NCBI GenBank assembly: GCA_050084515.1
Contig: CM114271.1
Location: forward strand, 12,338,001-12,402,000
DNA: 64,000 nucleotides
Source: Blasia pusilla
Taxonomy: Eukaryota > Marchantiophyta > Marchantiopsida > Blasiales
Direction: 5' to 3'
Shown: positions 35,835 to 48,227 of the stretch, piece after piece
How the letters are laid out: the number at the start of each line of letters is the position of its first letter
How positions within the stretch are numbered: position 1 is the first letter of the stretch
The notes under the pieces: generated by a model
Seen by the model: only the letters and a program-made list of their open reading frames with translations
Told to the model about the DNA's origin: nothing
The model's database searches: none
Made by a program: the position numbers and the translations under genes

Positions 35835-38800
35835 TGGAAGTAGAAATGAGTGCTGCGGAGAAATATTTGGCTGCGGACTCTGCCTCGCCTCATTGTGGTG
35901 CCGCTCCGGCGATGTCTCCCTCTTGTTTCTCCCTGTCTCCCACTGCCAGCACCCAACCCTTGACCATCAACGACAGCAGTAACAACAATGGCTTTAACAA
36001 GCGCAAACGTCGACCGGCAGGCACTCCTGGTAAGTCTGCACCTGCCACTTTCTCCCTTCTCGAAATGGAGCGTTTTTCTAAAGGTCTTTGCACGTATTTT
36101 CAAACCAGTGATCGTTTGCACGCATTTTACAAGCAGTGATCGTTTTTCACGCATTTTACAAGCAGTGATCGTTTGGAAGCATTTGACAAGCAGTGATCGT
36201 TTGGAAGCATTTGATAATCAGTGATCGTTTGGAAGCATTTGATAACTAGTGATCGGCTTGACTTCAAGTGGGTAATGAAGAAGAGGTTCAAGTGTTGTCA
36301 ACATTCGTCATTGTTTAAGAGTGGATAGTTCCCGAGAGAGAGATCGTCAAAGGCAGTGATCGATACCCTTGAGCAAGACGTAACAAGACATGCGATTATG
36401 AGTTGTCTACGGCTGGGTTGAACATACACGGTTTACATGCATCATAGAGCATCGCAATTGGCCTCGAGCTGCGCTCGTCCAATTTCGTGTAGTACCTACC
36501 CCACTTACTCTAGACAGTTTCCCTAGGTTTGCAAGACCTGGGAGTCGTTGACCTCTTTCGTACGTAGGCTTTTACGATGTGGCTGTTGGGGCATGAATGT
36601 ATGCTGCAGCAGTCGCGTTGCCAAGCTGTAGATCTGCAGAATCCCCCGTGATAATTGAAACCGTGGCCAACCAGTAGGACGAGGTAGTCGTCGAGACAGA
36701 TGATGGAAGATGCGGAAATCTTCTAGGAAGTGACAAACATGCAGGAGCACATCGTTGTAAATTGCGAGTTCAATGTGAGATTCCACAAGGCGTGTGTCGT
36801 CCGAACTACCTAGAACATCACGTGAAACACGAGCAACCTCATACGGATACGAAGAGAATTGAGCCAAACTTATCTGAAGACTCGAAACTTCGTAATGGTT
36901 GACTCAGGGTTCTTTGTGCAATTACAGATCCAGACGCGGAAGTCGTGGCTCTTTCACCTCGAACCTTGTTAGAATCAGACAGATACATCTGCGACATCTG
37001 CAGCCAAGGGTTCCAGCGTGACCAAAACCTTCAGATGCACCGTCGGCGTCATAAGGTTAGTGTCATGTGCACGTATTCACTCAACCCTGAACGTGTGAAA
37101 TACGAAAGGACATTTGGGTGCAAGTCAGCACTGTGGATCTTCAGTGGGCCAACTGTTGCAACGGAGCATTTTCTGTCAGTTGGGATTTGCAGCCTAGTTT
37201 CCTGATGCTGATTAGCGTAGAGCTACTGAGGAATTGCTTTAGTTTTGATTTAATGTTCGGTCGCTTCACGTGCAGGTGCCCTGGAAGCTCCTCAAGCGAC
37301 CAACTACTGATACCCGCAAACGAGTGTACGTCTGCCCAGAGCCGACATGCTTGCACCATGACCCCAGTCACGCACTGGGTGATCTGGTGGGTATTAAGAA
37401 GCATTACCGTCGTAAGCACAGCACTGACAAACAGTGGAAATGCGAGAAATGCTCGAAGGGCTATGCTGTACAATCTGATTACAAGGCACATCTGAAAACG
37501 TGCGGCACGCGAGGGCATTGCTGTGACTGCGGGCGCGTTTTCTCTAGGTGAATGTCTCCGCTTCTCGCTAGTTCCATGGATACACATTCCTCACACCTCG
37601 GGTTATTCGCAATTCTCTTCGTGCATTGCTGATAACTTTGTAAGGATTGCATTTAACCACTTGAACCTGGCATACGGCGGACCAAAACCACTATTTTCGC
37701 ACGTTCTTACTTCCCATAACTTGCAAGGAGAAACACAGTTTTCTAGTTTCGAATTTCCCTCAGACGTAGAGTAACTGGTAAAGTCAATTTATCTGCCGTT
37801 GTCTGTCCTTAGCACAGACTATTTTTCATCGTAAATCAACGAGGATTTCATGCGATTATCTCACTCATCTTTCAATAACTACAGCTGCGGACGAGGGTTT
37901 TATATATGTCGTTCGGAAGCACCTCAGCGTCGGTTTCAAATTTGCCACAGCCTAACGCAAACTTCCACTTATCACTTGCACGCACCCTTTCCCTTCGAAC
38001 TTGATGAGATGCCCTATGCTGTCAACAGAAGCGGCGACTTCATATCTGCGGGTTCGAAGGAATTTTTCATTTGCGAATAGGAGTCTAATACATGCTTTGA
38101 CACGTTCACTTTACATCGTCATGCAGGGTGGAGAGCTTTATAGAGCACCAGGACACTTGCACCGCCGCGAAGGAGAAGTCTGCCTTACAAGTGGGTGGAG
38201 CAATCCATGCGAGTCAGGCAAATGGGGCTCCTGCCGATAGTCCTAGCAGCCGCTCTCTATCGACGGACTGTCTGAGCGTGGATCCTTCTCGATCGGCTAT
38301 TTCTGATTCCGTGGTCATGCCAGGTGCAGGTGAATACGGCGAAAATCCTGTGTCTAGTTCCTCTCCATCCAGACATCAGCATTGGATCATGATGGCAGAC
38401 AGTCGGGAGCTTCAGTTACTTCCGGAAGAAACGTCAGCTACTCGAGCTTCTCCAACGGGTATAGCGATGATGCCAACTAGCAGCAGTGGTTGTGGCAGGA
38501 GAGAAATCCCTGCGATGGACCTGAAGTGTAGCACGCCTACTACTTCTCGGAGCCACTGCGGAGAGACTGCCCCAAGGTTACAGCTGTCCATTGGGCCTTA
38601 TTCACTAACTGAAGATGCACCAAGTCACAGAGAGAAAAGCTCGACTTCAATGATCGGGCCAGCTCTACCGGATGTTTACGAGGTGAAGCCCATAACGGTT
38701 ACGGAAAGGGCGGCGTTGAGCAATTTGCATCAGCACAGGCTGCAGAGGAGAGGCAGTGAAGGAAAAACTTGTGGTGCAACATTGGCTATGTCGACAGCAA

Positions 38801-40035
38801 GATCTGTACATAATTTGTCCCGAGGTCAGTCGTCGAATTCCAATGGTTCGGATTCTGGAGGAATTGGAGATGGCTTGTCGCTGTCTGGCACATCTATGTC
38901 CACTACAACAACCAGCGTGAGGGAATGTTCAGATCACACAAATCTATCGAGCACTCCGTTTCCTGTGAGGAGTGCTAGGAAAACTAGCAATTTGTTAGGG
39001 AATGTGAAGGAGTCGAGTCTACTATTGAGGAGGAAGAGTAATTCTAGATCACCAGTTCGATTTGATCACGGGAACAATTCCGAGCTAGTGGTGGTCTCTA
39101 ATTCGGACACTTTGGCGTGGAGGCAGGCCAGCAGGCAACAGAATACTCCCATGACCCCCACCACTCCATCGACGACTACCAACGGGGGCGGATTTGTGAC
39201 AGATCTGGACAGTGCAACAACTATCACAATACGTAACAGTAAGAAGGCAGTTCGAGAGCAGATGGAGGCAGCAGTTCGGGCAATCGAAGAGGCGTCGAGG
39301 CAGAAGGAGATGGCGAATAGTGCAAGAGAGCAAACACGCTCTGATATCGGGTGCGCGTGGTCCGACTTCGCTGCCGCTCGGCGAACGAAAGATCAGGCTC
39401 GTGTTGAGCGTGAGGAAGCGGAATCTGAACTGGCGCAAGCAGAGCTGTTCAAGCGAGAAGCTCGAGAGCAACTAAAGCTGGCATCGGCAGAGAAAAGTTA
39501 TGCCGAGCACACAAGAGAAAATGCCAAGAGGCAGCGGGAGCTCGCGGAGTCGGAGCTCATTTCTGCAAAGCGTGTGAGAGAGCAAGCTCAAACGGAAATT
39601 GCTAAAGCTCAAATGTTGAAAGATCAAGCTGATCGTTTCATGGACGTGGCATCTAGTCGCTTCTCGTCCATCACTTCTGTTGCTGCAGTAATCTCTAATG
39701 TTCATCCGAGTTCTGATTGTTCCACCCAACAGGTGCACAAGAGTCAACGTCCTGTCCCTCCGAGTCTAGATTTCACCTCGCACCCGCTGCCCATGCCCAA
39801 TTTCTCCTCAACGTCTTCCCCATTCCAGATTTCCACTCCTCCACGCTATTCTTCCAGCATGATTCCGGTCACATTTATCGGCACATCTGCTCTTTGTCCT
39901 CCTCCAATGTCGCTTCCTCCGTGTGCTACGGTTTGCACTATTGCAGCATCCGGGGGAAGTGCTCCCAGCTGCAGCTATTCGCCATCCATGACTGGGGAGG
40001 CTCACCTTCACACTCCTAAGTCGGAGATGATTTAG
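35834..40035 (+). CDS. INDETERMINATE-DOMAIN C2H2 zinc-finger transcription factor, SGR5/IDD14-16 type
   Basis: Four exons join in frame: 35834-36029, 36928-37055, 37276-37547 and 38127-40035, giving 834 residues. All three introns have GT-AG ends. The protein has a basic KRKRRPAGTPDPDAEVVALS lead-in followed by four zinc fingers, which make up the IDD DNA-binding domain. ZF1 is C87, C90, H103, H107. ZF2 is C128, C133, H151, H156. ZF3 is C164, C167, H180, C184. ZF4 is C191, C193, H206, C210. The sequences RRHKVPWKLLKR, CLHHDPSHALGDLVGIKKHY and CDCGRVFSRVESFIEHQ put it in the clade of Arabidopsis IDD14/15/16 and rice LPA1, nuclear regulators linked to gravitropism and organ angle. A long Ala/Glu/Lys/Arg-rich coiled coil spans about residues 568-705. 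The rest is Ser/Thr-rich and presumably disordered. ATG 35834 is chosen because it is the first in frame; a second lies at codon 5. Confidence 0.95.
36106..36256 (+). repeat. 28-bp minisatellite in intron 1 of the IDD gene
   Basis: Five units of 28-29 bases beginning CAGTGATCGTTT and ending near ACAAG or ATAAT, plus a partial sixth. The intron begins at 36030, so the array starts about 75 bases into it. Confidence 0.92.
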
Positions 40036-42131
40036 TAGCAGTGCTAATTGTCATAGTGCTTCTGAACTTAGTGTCCTTGGAAGCAAATGGAGTCGTTACC
40101 AATGCTCGGTGCTCATCAACTCGCGCACTGTACATCATCAATAGTACTTGCTTCTACTGCCTGCGAAGCTGACTATTTCGAGAGCTCGAAATTGGTAGAA
40201 GGGCATGACCACTACTCCCTGAGATGTCCGTCAGAGTAGAGCGAGCTGGACATGAAGCAGACACAAAGGATCAGTCACCCTCAAACCCACCTGAACTGAC
40301 GAGAACGAAGACGTGGGTTGTGGGAGGTATAGCAGAGCACGCTTCAGCAGTTCCAAATTCTTGGAAGTACACATTATTCTTCCTTTCACATGTGGCAAGC
40401 AGGCAGCAGCAAGTGTGGCGCAAGTTTGTAACCTTGTAGATAGATCTAGTAGCACTGACATATTGATTGGTCAAATGTCAAGACCGCGCACGGACACTCC
40501 AGCACCTTTGTTTGGAAAATTTATGGCTCTCGTTTAACTCTAGATGGAGCTTAGCCCAAAAGTGCATTCCCATTCTCTCTGCAAGTGCTCTGCTTCTGGA
40601 GTGTGGACATTAGGTAGTTGTCACAGTGCGGGTACAGATGAAGGAGCTGAGCCTTGCTCTTTTCAACGAGCCATGTTCAATTGATGGATGGTCTTGATCT
40701 CATCCGTGCATATACCTGTTCTACGATATCCATTCCCGGGGTTGCACAGTTGATGCTTGCTCCTAACGGTAAGGAGTCATGCGTGGAAGCTTGTTGGGGA
40801 GTCAATGTAGGCCCTGAACAAACAGTTGCCAGCTACTGCAAGCGTTGAGACTAAGGCTGCGCGTGGAACACTGTTGCCGGTAAACTCGGCTGGGTAATGA
40901 CGGCGGATAAAACCGCTTGAATGGATGTGGATCCTTTGAAGCATATACTTGATATCTGCTTGCCTCTTCCCATGCAGTCCCCAATCTATGGCCAGTGCGC
41001 AATAGAAAGCGCTTAGGGCTCTTTCGCGATTTATTGCCTGGATTGTGCAAGCGAGTACGGCACGATGGAGGGGAGTGGTCGTGGAGCTCTGTTATGTTAA
41101 ATCGTGACCAGGAACTCTATGGGTCGCGACTTGATTCTTCTGGAATGTGTTTTGAAAGGTAGTGGATGGGATTTTTCCTCCAAAGTTCCTTTCTCTAGGA
41201 ATCGAGATGGAGGGATGTACATGTACGCCAATCGAGCTGGCATTGTTCCTTGTGTCGATCATCTTCATGAAATGATTGGTTTGGAAAACGATTTTTTTTT
41301 CTCAAAATCCTGAGAATGTCAGACTTGGGAGAAAAACTGAAAAGAATAATTTATGTTAACCTGACAACGCCTGACATGTGACTAATGCCGTAACTAACCT
41401 ATCATCAGTTATGGCTTCTTTGTTCTCATCCGTGTTACGACCTGTCACGAATCTTGTCTACAGCTCCGTAGGTTCGTTCCTGCTAATTCAAGTTGCTTAA
41501 CGCGGTATGTCCCATGTTAGCGATGTACGAGTCAGACATGTATTCAATGCGTAGCGCCGCTTACGTGAATTAATCCAAGCGGTTCTTGTCATGGCACTGA
41601 TGAATGACAGCATGACTGTTCTCTCGTTCCCGCATTACTAGGCGAAATTCAAAGTCCAAAGCTCTCACTGTTAATTAATGTGTCCTTGGGTCGTGAACAG
41701 CTCGGTCAAAGTTAACTTAAGTTTGTTGGGACAGTGTGAAGAGCTTCATTACTGAAACCTTATAGTGACGCTCCATACTTTCGGTGTCGTGAACCCTAAC
41801 GTCAAAGCCTCACTGTCTACTCTCCTCACTTCATTTCTGTGTCCAGCCCAATGATCTCAGTCACAGTGCAACGAGAGTGCGAGTTGTATTGTCGCCTGGG
41901 CGCTACTTTGTGACCAATCCCTCTTTTCAATTCTGTAGCGATAACCGAAGATAACAATCATGGGAAGTAAACTAAACAAGTGAACCAATGAAATCTGCAG
42001 ACGCATAGTGTACGCAACCCTGTAGATGCAGAGAAAGCATCACTGGTCAGAAAGTCGGCATTTCCCAGATTACAGCTGCTTGCAACGGCGTCCTTGTTGT
42101 GGCGCGCTTCTCTCCTAGGTTTGCAGTATAT
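40036..42131. other. IDD 3' flank, no further gene
   Basis: The first several hundred bases are presumably 3' untranslated. Short open frames on both strands (for example 40224-40439) lack domains. I did not see a convincing AATAAA signal near the stop. Confidence 0.4.
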
Positions 42132-42638
42132 CTAGTGAGACCAAGCACCAATTGGCCGAGAATCCATGTACGTACGTGGATAGACTTGGAACCGTCTTCC
42201 TAACCTATAGGCTTCCCCTCCTCTAGAATCTGGATGAATTGGAGGCACGGCACGGCACGTCATGTCCAGGTCCGTCCAGGTGTGGCTGTCTGGCATCCAT
42301 CCCAACGTAAGGAAATCTTTTGTAACAAAGAGACAATTACGGTCGCAAGTTATCGATTCATATTTTAGTCCTCGCTGATCCAAGGATAGCCGGTAATGGC
42401 GGGGCGCCAAGATTTTTCCTATCCGGGCGTGGACAATTGGTCCACGCCCTATGCATATACTCGTGATGTCCATCGTCTCCACCAGCGGCCCGCGTCGATG
42501 GCTGTCTCGCTGGTCCTCAGTGTAAGTTCTGGGGACAAAATATAAAGCGTGTACACTGCAGTAGGCTGTGGATGGATGAGGCTTCCACTCATCATCGTCA
42601 CATGGAAGAAATTCTAGGTGGAAAGAGCAGCTCTCCAC
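42132..42638 (-). CDS. Hypothetical 168-codon ORF
   Basis: An uninterrupted minus-strand frame starting MESCSFHLEFLPCDDDEW. I recognise no family, signal peptide or membrane segment. It stands alone in a stretch without repeats that I can identify, which is why it is listed; it may be chance. Confidence 0.25.
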   Translation of the reverse strand: MESCSFHLEFLPCDDDEWKPHPSTAYCSVHALYFVPRTYTEDQRDSHRRGPLVETMDITSICIGRGPIVHARIGKILAPRHYRLSLDQRGLKYESITCDRNCLFVTKDFLTLGWMPDSHTWTDLDMTCRAVPPIHPDSRGGEAYRLGRRFQVYPRTYMDSRPIGAWSH

Positions 42639-42639
42639 T

Positions 42640-44106
42640 CCACCAGAAAAACTTTCTTAAGGGTTCGCCTTTGTGACTAGCAATATTTTTCTGGCATCTG
42701 ATTCAAGAAAGGTCAAGTATTTTCGCGGGTTCCAAATTCGGATAAAGTAGATGGATATTGTCGTAGAGTTTCTTGGTTAACGTGTCCCTCAAAATTCCGT
42801 GGTAACGAGTGCTTTGTTTGGTCCGTATACCGACTGACGTTATACGAGAGGCTTGGTATGAGTCTTGTTGAATGCTTGAAGCGTTCCGGATCCACAAATC
42901 CCGGCTACAAGCACCCGAAAGAAGCACCGCCCAAGGACGGGCTACTGCCGCGAGGCTATGGCATGCACAATGCATTACAAGTACAGTCTATCTCTGGTCG
43001 AGCTGATCCGAAGGGTCTAAAGGGCATGCATGATTCTCGAGGCTTAATGAGTACATTCTCCTCAACAGGGTTAACGTAGACGCATCTGACTCTCCACGTC
43101 AAGATTCCTACAAGTCTGAACGGCGAAGTCTTAGGAGGTGAATTGAGTAGTTCGAGGGAGGAACCCAACCACCCAAGTTGTAAGGCCGACCGACTTCTCT
43201 GGAGATTAAAAGGGGAAGGGTTCAACGGGGGGAGTCAAACGGACTTGGTGGGTCTTCCCCACCAAGTCCGTGCCATGCGATCTTTTGTAGTGCCAGTTTC
43301 TTTCTATCTCGGGGGAATCATTTCTCGTTTGAAAGGAGTTACTCTCGCTGCCACTACGTGATAGACTTCCACTCCACCAATTCTCGTGCCCATCTCCATT
43401 CCGTAATAAAATCTTTATATCTTCCCGATCCTCGAAATGAAATAATGGCTTAATAACCCCCTTAGGAAAATGTTGTGCCTTAAGAGGGCCATGTGAAAGA
43501 AATAACACATTACAGGCCCCTTCGGCATGGCCATGAAGAACTCAGCCACCCCATTACCTCGTGAAGGGGCCTCTCAGGGCCTCTCAATCACCAAAGGGCT
43601 CGGAGGAACTTTGTAGGTTGAAGCTGGTCGTTTCACCTTCACAATTTTCTTTTTAGTGCAAAACGCTATAGCCTTGCTGAACCTCTGTCTTATATGCAGA
43701 AACTGAAACTAGGGTCCCAATTACTTAGTAACTAAAAATTGAATGAGATGCTTTGTCTTTCTAGTTAGGTTAAATGGAGGATTGTTTGTGCAAGTTATGC
43801 AATTTTTGAAGTAGGAGAAGCCTCTGCATAAATTGAAGGAGATGATTACAAGGAATGGATATCAGATGAACCTTTTGATGGACCGATGGCATGATTCTTC
43901 AAATGGGTCACTCCCAAGCTATTATCTGACTAAGTCATAGAGTGGGAACGATAATTCCTACACACAGTAAGAGACCTAGATTACAATCCTACAATTGTTC
44001 AAAGTATAATGTGGAATAGATGAGGGAGAATTGAATGTAATTGCGAGTCTGTCAACCTAATATAATTGGCCCATAGAGGAAAATGCAACCTCATATAATC
44101 ATATTT
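42640..44106. other. No recognisable gene
   Basis: A few frames of about 90-100 codons without domains. Contains the perfect hairpin at 43239-43271. Possibly part of an unidentified LTR element. Confidence 0.35.
43239..43271. repeat. Perfect 14-bp hairpin
   Basis: ACGGACTTGGTGGG and its exact reverse complement flank a five-base loop (TCTTC). Confidence 0.9.
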
Positions 44107-44870
44107 ATCCCATGTTGGGCGGATACACATCGCTACACAACATACATCGTTGTAACCGAACACACACACAAACACGCACGATCCCATGCTAACTCATGGC
44201 ATCCAAACAACGAGACAAGAAGTACTAAAATATCTCTAATAAATCAAGATCCAATCTCTGTCAATACCATAGGTCTCAAATGTGTGCACTCTCTCTCTCA
44301 ATGTCAAACCAAACCCACTCTCCTAATGAGAGGCTAGGGTTACACACACAAGGCAAGCAAGACCATAGTTCCGTCGCCTCATGCCAAGAGGTTCAACAAA
44401 GAGAGAATGAGCTCTCGAACTCTCTCTCATTGAGGTATACCCCTCCCCTCTCCCAAGCTCTCTCCATGGTAACCTATGCTCCCAAGTCATCTCCTTGGCT
44501 CTTGACCTGATGTAGGAGGTCAAGGGCCACTTACCAAAAATAAAAAGGCGACCATATACTCAAAATAATACTTACCTAAAATAGTAAGTTCATGAATATG
44601 GCTCTAAATGAGCTGAAACGAAGGGGAAACCTACTCTCTCAGGTTTCCCGCGGCCTCAACAAGTCATCCTCGACCTCCTGAGCCTTTCCTTCTCTACTCG
44701 CGTAGGCACTCTACTCGATCTCACCGATTTAACCTAAAAGGTGTGAAAGATGTCGTGCGCATACACACTGCTACACAATATACATCGTTATCACCACAAA
44801 CAAACAATCACGATCCCATGCTAACTCATGGCATCCAAACAACGAGACAACAAGTACCAAAGTATCTCCA
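44107..44870 (-). repeat. Compact element: two ~125-bp direct repeats around repeat B
   Basis: On the minus strand, 44870-44751 and 44240-44107 are direct repeats starting GAGATA.TTT.GTAC and ending with GTAGC.GTGTAT.CGC. They enclose 510 bases of repeat family B (44680-44270). This could be a TRIM-like miniature LTR element, or one LTR with repeated ends. It follows the integrase-PHD tail at 45.07-46.0 kb, so a 3' LTR of that element is also possible. Confidence 0.55.
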
Positions 44871-45069
44871 ATCGCTCCCCTAGCTGGTGGTTAGGTTCCT
44901 CTAACTCCAGATAGCCATCTATCCCTACCTACCATGACATACATCTCTCAGACGCTAAGAGCAAGAAGGCCCGGTGCTCATGTGGCCCCATCGTTAGTCA
45001 CCTTCTTGTCATCCATGTCATAGACACAAGTCAAAATGTAGAACTACCTACTCTATGACACATCCATCG

Positions 45070-46000
45070 TCCCTAAGGAACCCTAGTGAGACGTGGCGTC
45101 AAGCAAGCCATATGCCATCCTCTCGAACATACTAGCATAGTGGCTACACCACGGGCAGAACCACACAACATATATCACAAGCCTCCAAGAACTCCTGCTA
45201 AGCTCGGATCAACTGTATCGTCAATGTTCAGAAGGTGACACGGCGCAAAGTTATGCATATGGTCCTTCCAAATCATACCATTGCGTCCCTCCAATAAGAG
45301 AACACTTAATGGCAAAACCTCACGCACTCTCAAGATGGTGCGACCTGCAGTCACATCCAACGTTGTGGATGCCGTCTACTGCAAGTAGACATAGTCTCCT
45401 TGATGAAACCTTCGGAAAGTAGGTTGATAACCACCCCCGCGAATAGTCGCATACCTCAATGTATCCTGATGCTACGCAATCGCCATGTTCTCAAACGCCA
45501 TGGGCATCACTCTCCGAAACAACTTTGTACTCTAAGAACATGCTCGCATCCATACACCAGGGTCATCAAGGTGTCAACAACATCTTGACGAATAGCCGTA
45601 GGTAAATCTGGCTCACGGCCATAAAGCAACAAGTACGGTGAGAAAGACGCTAAGGATGCGTGTATGCTGAATCTGTATCCCATCGCCAACCACGGCAACT
45701 GAAGGTCCCAATCTCCTAGGTGACCTCTCTGCAAGCCATACTTACGTTGTCCTCTCTTCACCGTCTGCACAATCCACTCCGCTAGTCCATTCGTCTCAAG
45801 ATGATCTCGCGAAGTACTGCAATGGTCGATCAGTGCCTAATCACACAAGGCCTTAAACTCCCCGTGGAACTTTATACCTTGGTTTGTCAATATCTTAGGT
45901 GGTGCACTGTAATGACTTAGCACGCGATCTAGGAAGGCATATATCATGTCTTTTAAGATAGATCGGTGAGATCTAGTAGAGCGCCTTCGTGAGTAGTGGA
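45070..46000 (-). pseudogene. Gypsy integrase core to PHD finger, degenerate
   Basis: From 46000 down: AFLDRVLSHYSAPPKILTNQ with GIKFHGEFKALCD (integrase core), then GDWDLQLPWLAMGYRFSIHA and LLLYGREPDLPTAIR. A C-terminal barrel follows (GRTILRVREVLPLSVLLLEG, IWKDHMHNFAPCHLLNID), then a decayed PHD finger (MLCGSARGVATMLVC, GWHMACLT, RWMCH). The catalytic TDQGTEF motif reads TNQGIKF here, so the Asp is lost. This is the clearest single copy showing integrase and PHD as one C-terminal unit. Confidence 0.82.
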
Positions 46001-46009
46001 CGACACGCT

Positions 46010-46420
46010 CAATAGGTCGAGGATGATGTGCTGAGGCCCCGGGAAACCTGAGAGAGCAGGTTTCCCCTTCGTTTCGGCTCATTTGGAGCCATATTGAGGA
46101 ACTTACTATTTTAGGTAAGTACCATTTTAAGTATATGATCAATTTTATATTTTTGGTAAGTGGCCTTTGACCTCCTACATCAAGTCAAGAGCCAAGGAGG
46201 TGACTTGGGAGAATAGGTTACCATGGAGAGAGCTTGGGAGAGGGGAGGGGTATACCTCAAGGAGAGCGAGCTTGAGAGCTCACTCTCTCTTTGTTGAACC
46301 TCTTGGCATGAGGCGGCGGAGCTATGGTCCCTTGCCTTGTGAGTGTAACCCGAGCCTCTCATTAGGAGAGTGGGTTTGGTTTGACATGAGAGAGAGTGCA
46401 CACCTTTGAGAGCTATGGTG
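46010..46420 (+). repeat. Repeat family B, copy 3 (plus strand)
   Basis: Inverted relative to 44270-44680 and direct relative to 23480-23900. Contains the GAAACCTGAGAGAGCAGGTTTC hairpin-like block and GGAGAGTGGGTTTGGTTTGAC. It lies just upstream of the DNMT-gypsy leader, so it is probably a truncated 5' LTR. Confidence 0.6.
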
Positions 46421-46509
46421 TGAGATGGTGTAGAGAGAGATTGGATCTTACTTTACAAAGAGAGAATGAGAGAGTGAGAGAGCCTCATGGGGGAGCTTGC
46501 TGGTTACTC

Positions 46510-48060
46510 GCTATTTTTGCAGGTTGGGGACGGTGTTCCCCGTTCAGCGGCTCATGGGAGTGCTCATCGGAGCAAGGGCTGCTTTGATTGTTCTTTGCAT
46601 TTTTCGTGTGGGAGAGTGGCGCGCGGAAGCGCTGCCCAATTTTTGATAGGGATTGATCATGGGGGTGGGTTGCCCCATGCCGATGCTCTTGGGAGCACCA
46701 TGTAGCTTGCTGATTTGTATTTTTACAGGTTTTACATTTTGGTTGGGAGAAATCAGCCCGGAAGCGCTGCCAAATTTTGTGTAGGAGAAAGAGACATTGG
46801 GCTTTACAATAGTCCTCGTAAGTTTTTACTGGAATGTCCAATTCCAAATATGTTTTGATTTTGTTGTAGATTGTAAAGCTGTGCACGTTATGCAATAAAT
46901 GGTGCGCAATTTGGAGTTGCGAGTAAAAAGTTATGGTCAATCTTGAAAAACTGCCATTGCTAGGCGATTTTTAGGGTTAAATTGTTCAAACCCTAAACCA
47001 GCCGCCACGCCGGCGGCGGCCGTCGTCGTCATAGTCACCGTCACCAGTCAACAGTCAACCATCACCATCGACGGTCAACTATCACGATCAATGGTCCGTC
47101 GTCATCATCAATGGTCAACCGTCACCGTCAACGGTCCACGGTCCACCGTCGCCGTTGCCTAGCGTTGCTTAGAGCTGGATTCGGCCGTTTTCCACCCTTT
47201 GGTTGCCATAGCCGCCACTACGAGTGGAGGGTCTTCAACGACCACCATTGATTCTCTCACTTGCGCCGCCGCCACATACTTTGGTGTGGCCGCCACCGTC
47301 ATCGTAGTTTCGTCATCAACCAGTGATGGTAGATGACCTCCGGTTATGGTGTTTGAGTTTTGATTTCATGCTGCTATGTTGTGATTGGTAGCCGCTCGAT
47401 GACGATCCAGTACCGTGCCGTGACGCTTGTAGCTGCAACGCACCGCCGATTTTCGCGCCGTGCCGCTCGTGGCCGCACCGCACCATCTTGATCGCGGAGC
47501 TGCACCGTCATTGTGGAGCAGAGTGTGGGTTTATTGTTGATTGAGGAGGGTATGCCGCCAAGTGCCGCATCCCACCATCGAGGGCCATGACGTTCGTAGC
47601 CGTTCCGTGCCGCTTGCACCGCCGCACCGTTCCGCAGGAACCGCACTATCCATCAAGGAGTTTTAAGCAACGTCACTACGGGAGGAGTATGACTTGTTGA
47701 TTGGAAGAGTTGTCTCCATAACCGAGTTGGGGTCGAGATTTGCAATTGCTGAGGAGCGACATCGACCTGTGTTCAGGTTACCCATTCTGGTCCTTTACCC
47801 TGCACGTGTGAGGGATTCTGGGATTTGGGTAGTTTATTTGGGGATATTGGGTGTGTGCATGCTGAGAGCATCATTTATGTATGTGGTTTAGGGGACATAG
47901 ACATGTGTGGGATATCCGTAGTTGAGGGTAGATTGTCGATGAGATGATAGCATGGTCAATTTTCCGCACCATGTCGCTTGTTGCCGCACGTTACACGTTT
48001 TGAGGAGGGAAAGTGTAGATCGAGTGTCGCATGTTTGGGATGAGTGATTAAGGGATTACT
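46510..48060 (+). repeat. Leader of the plus-strand DNMT-gypsy element (copy 2 of leader repeat)
   Basis: Its ends match 9640-10060 and 11630-11860. The centre (46980-47640) is rich in GTC/ACC words (CCGTCACC, CATCAATGGTC) and in CCGCC. It leads directly to gag at 48.1-48.2 kb. No tRNA primer site could be fixed. Confidence 0.6.
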
Positions 48061-48227
48061 CGCGAGGTTGAGAGTGATCATGTGAGAGGGGCACAAGGGC
48101 CATCACGACGTCCTTTCAGGATTTTGAGAGGCAAGGTAATGGACCTGAGAGTAGCTCTGGAGGGTTTACCCGGAGTGGTGCGAGGTTTCGAGGGTCTCCA
48201 CGTGAGAGACCACCTCCATCTCCTTCT

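Noticed and set aside
35405-36154. 249-codon minus-strand frame
   Set aside because: It lies antisense over the IDD 5' region and exon 1 and has no domain; the plus-strand exon structure explains the open frame.
39085-40019. Several frames of about 90-130 codons inside IDD exon 4
   Set aside because: Shadows of the real coding frame.
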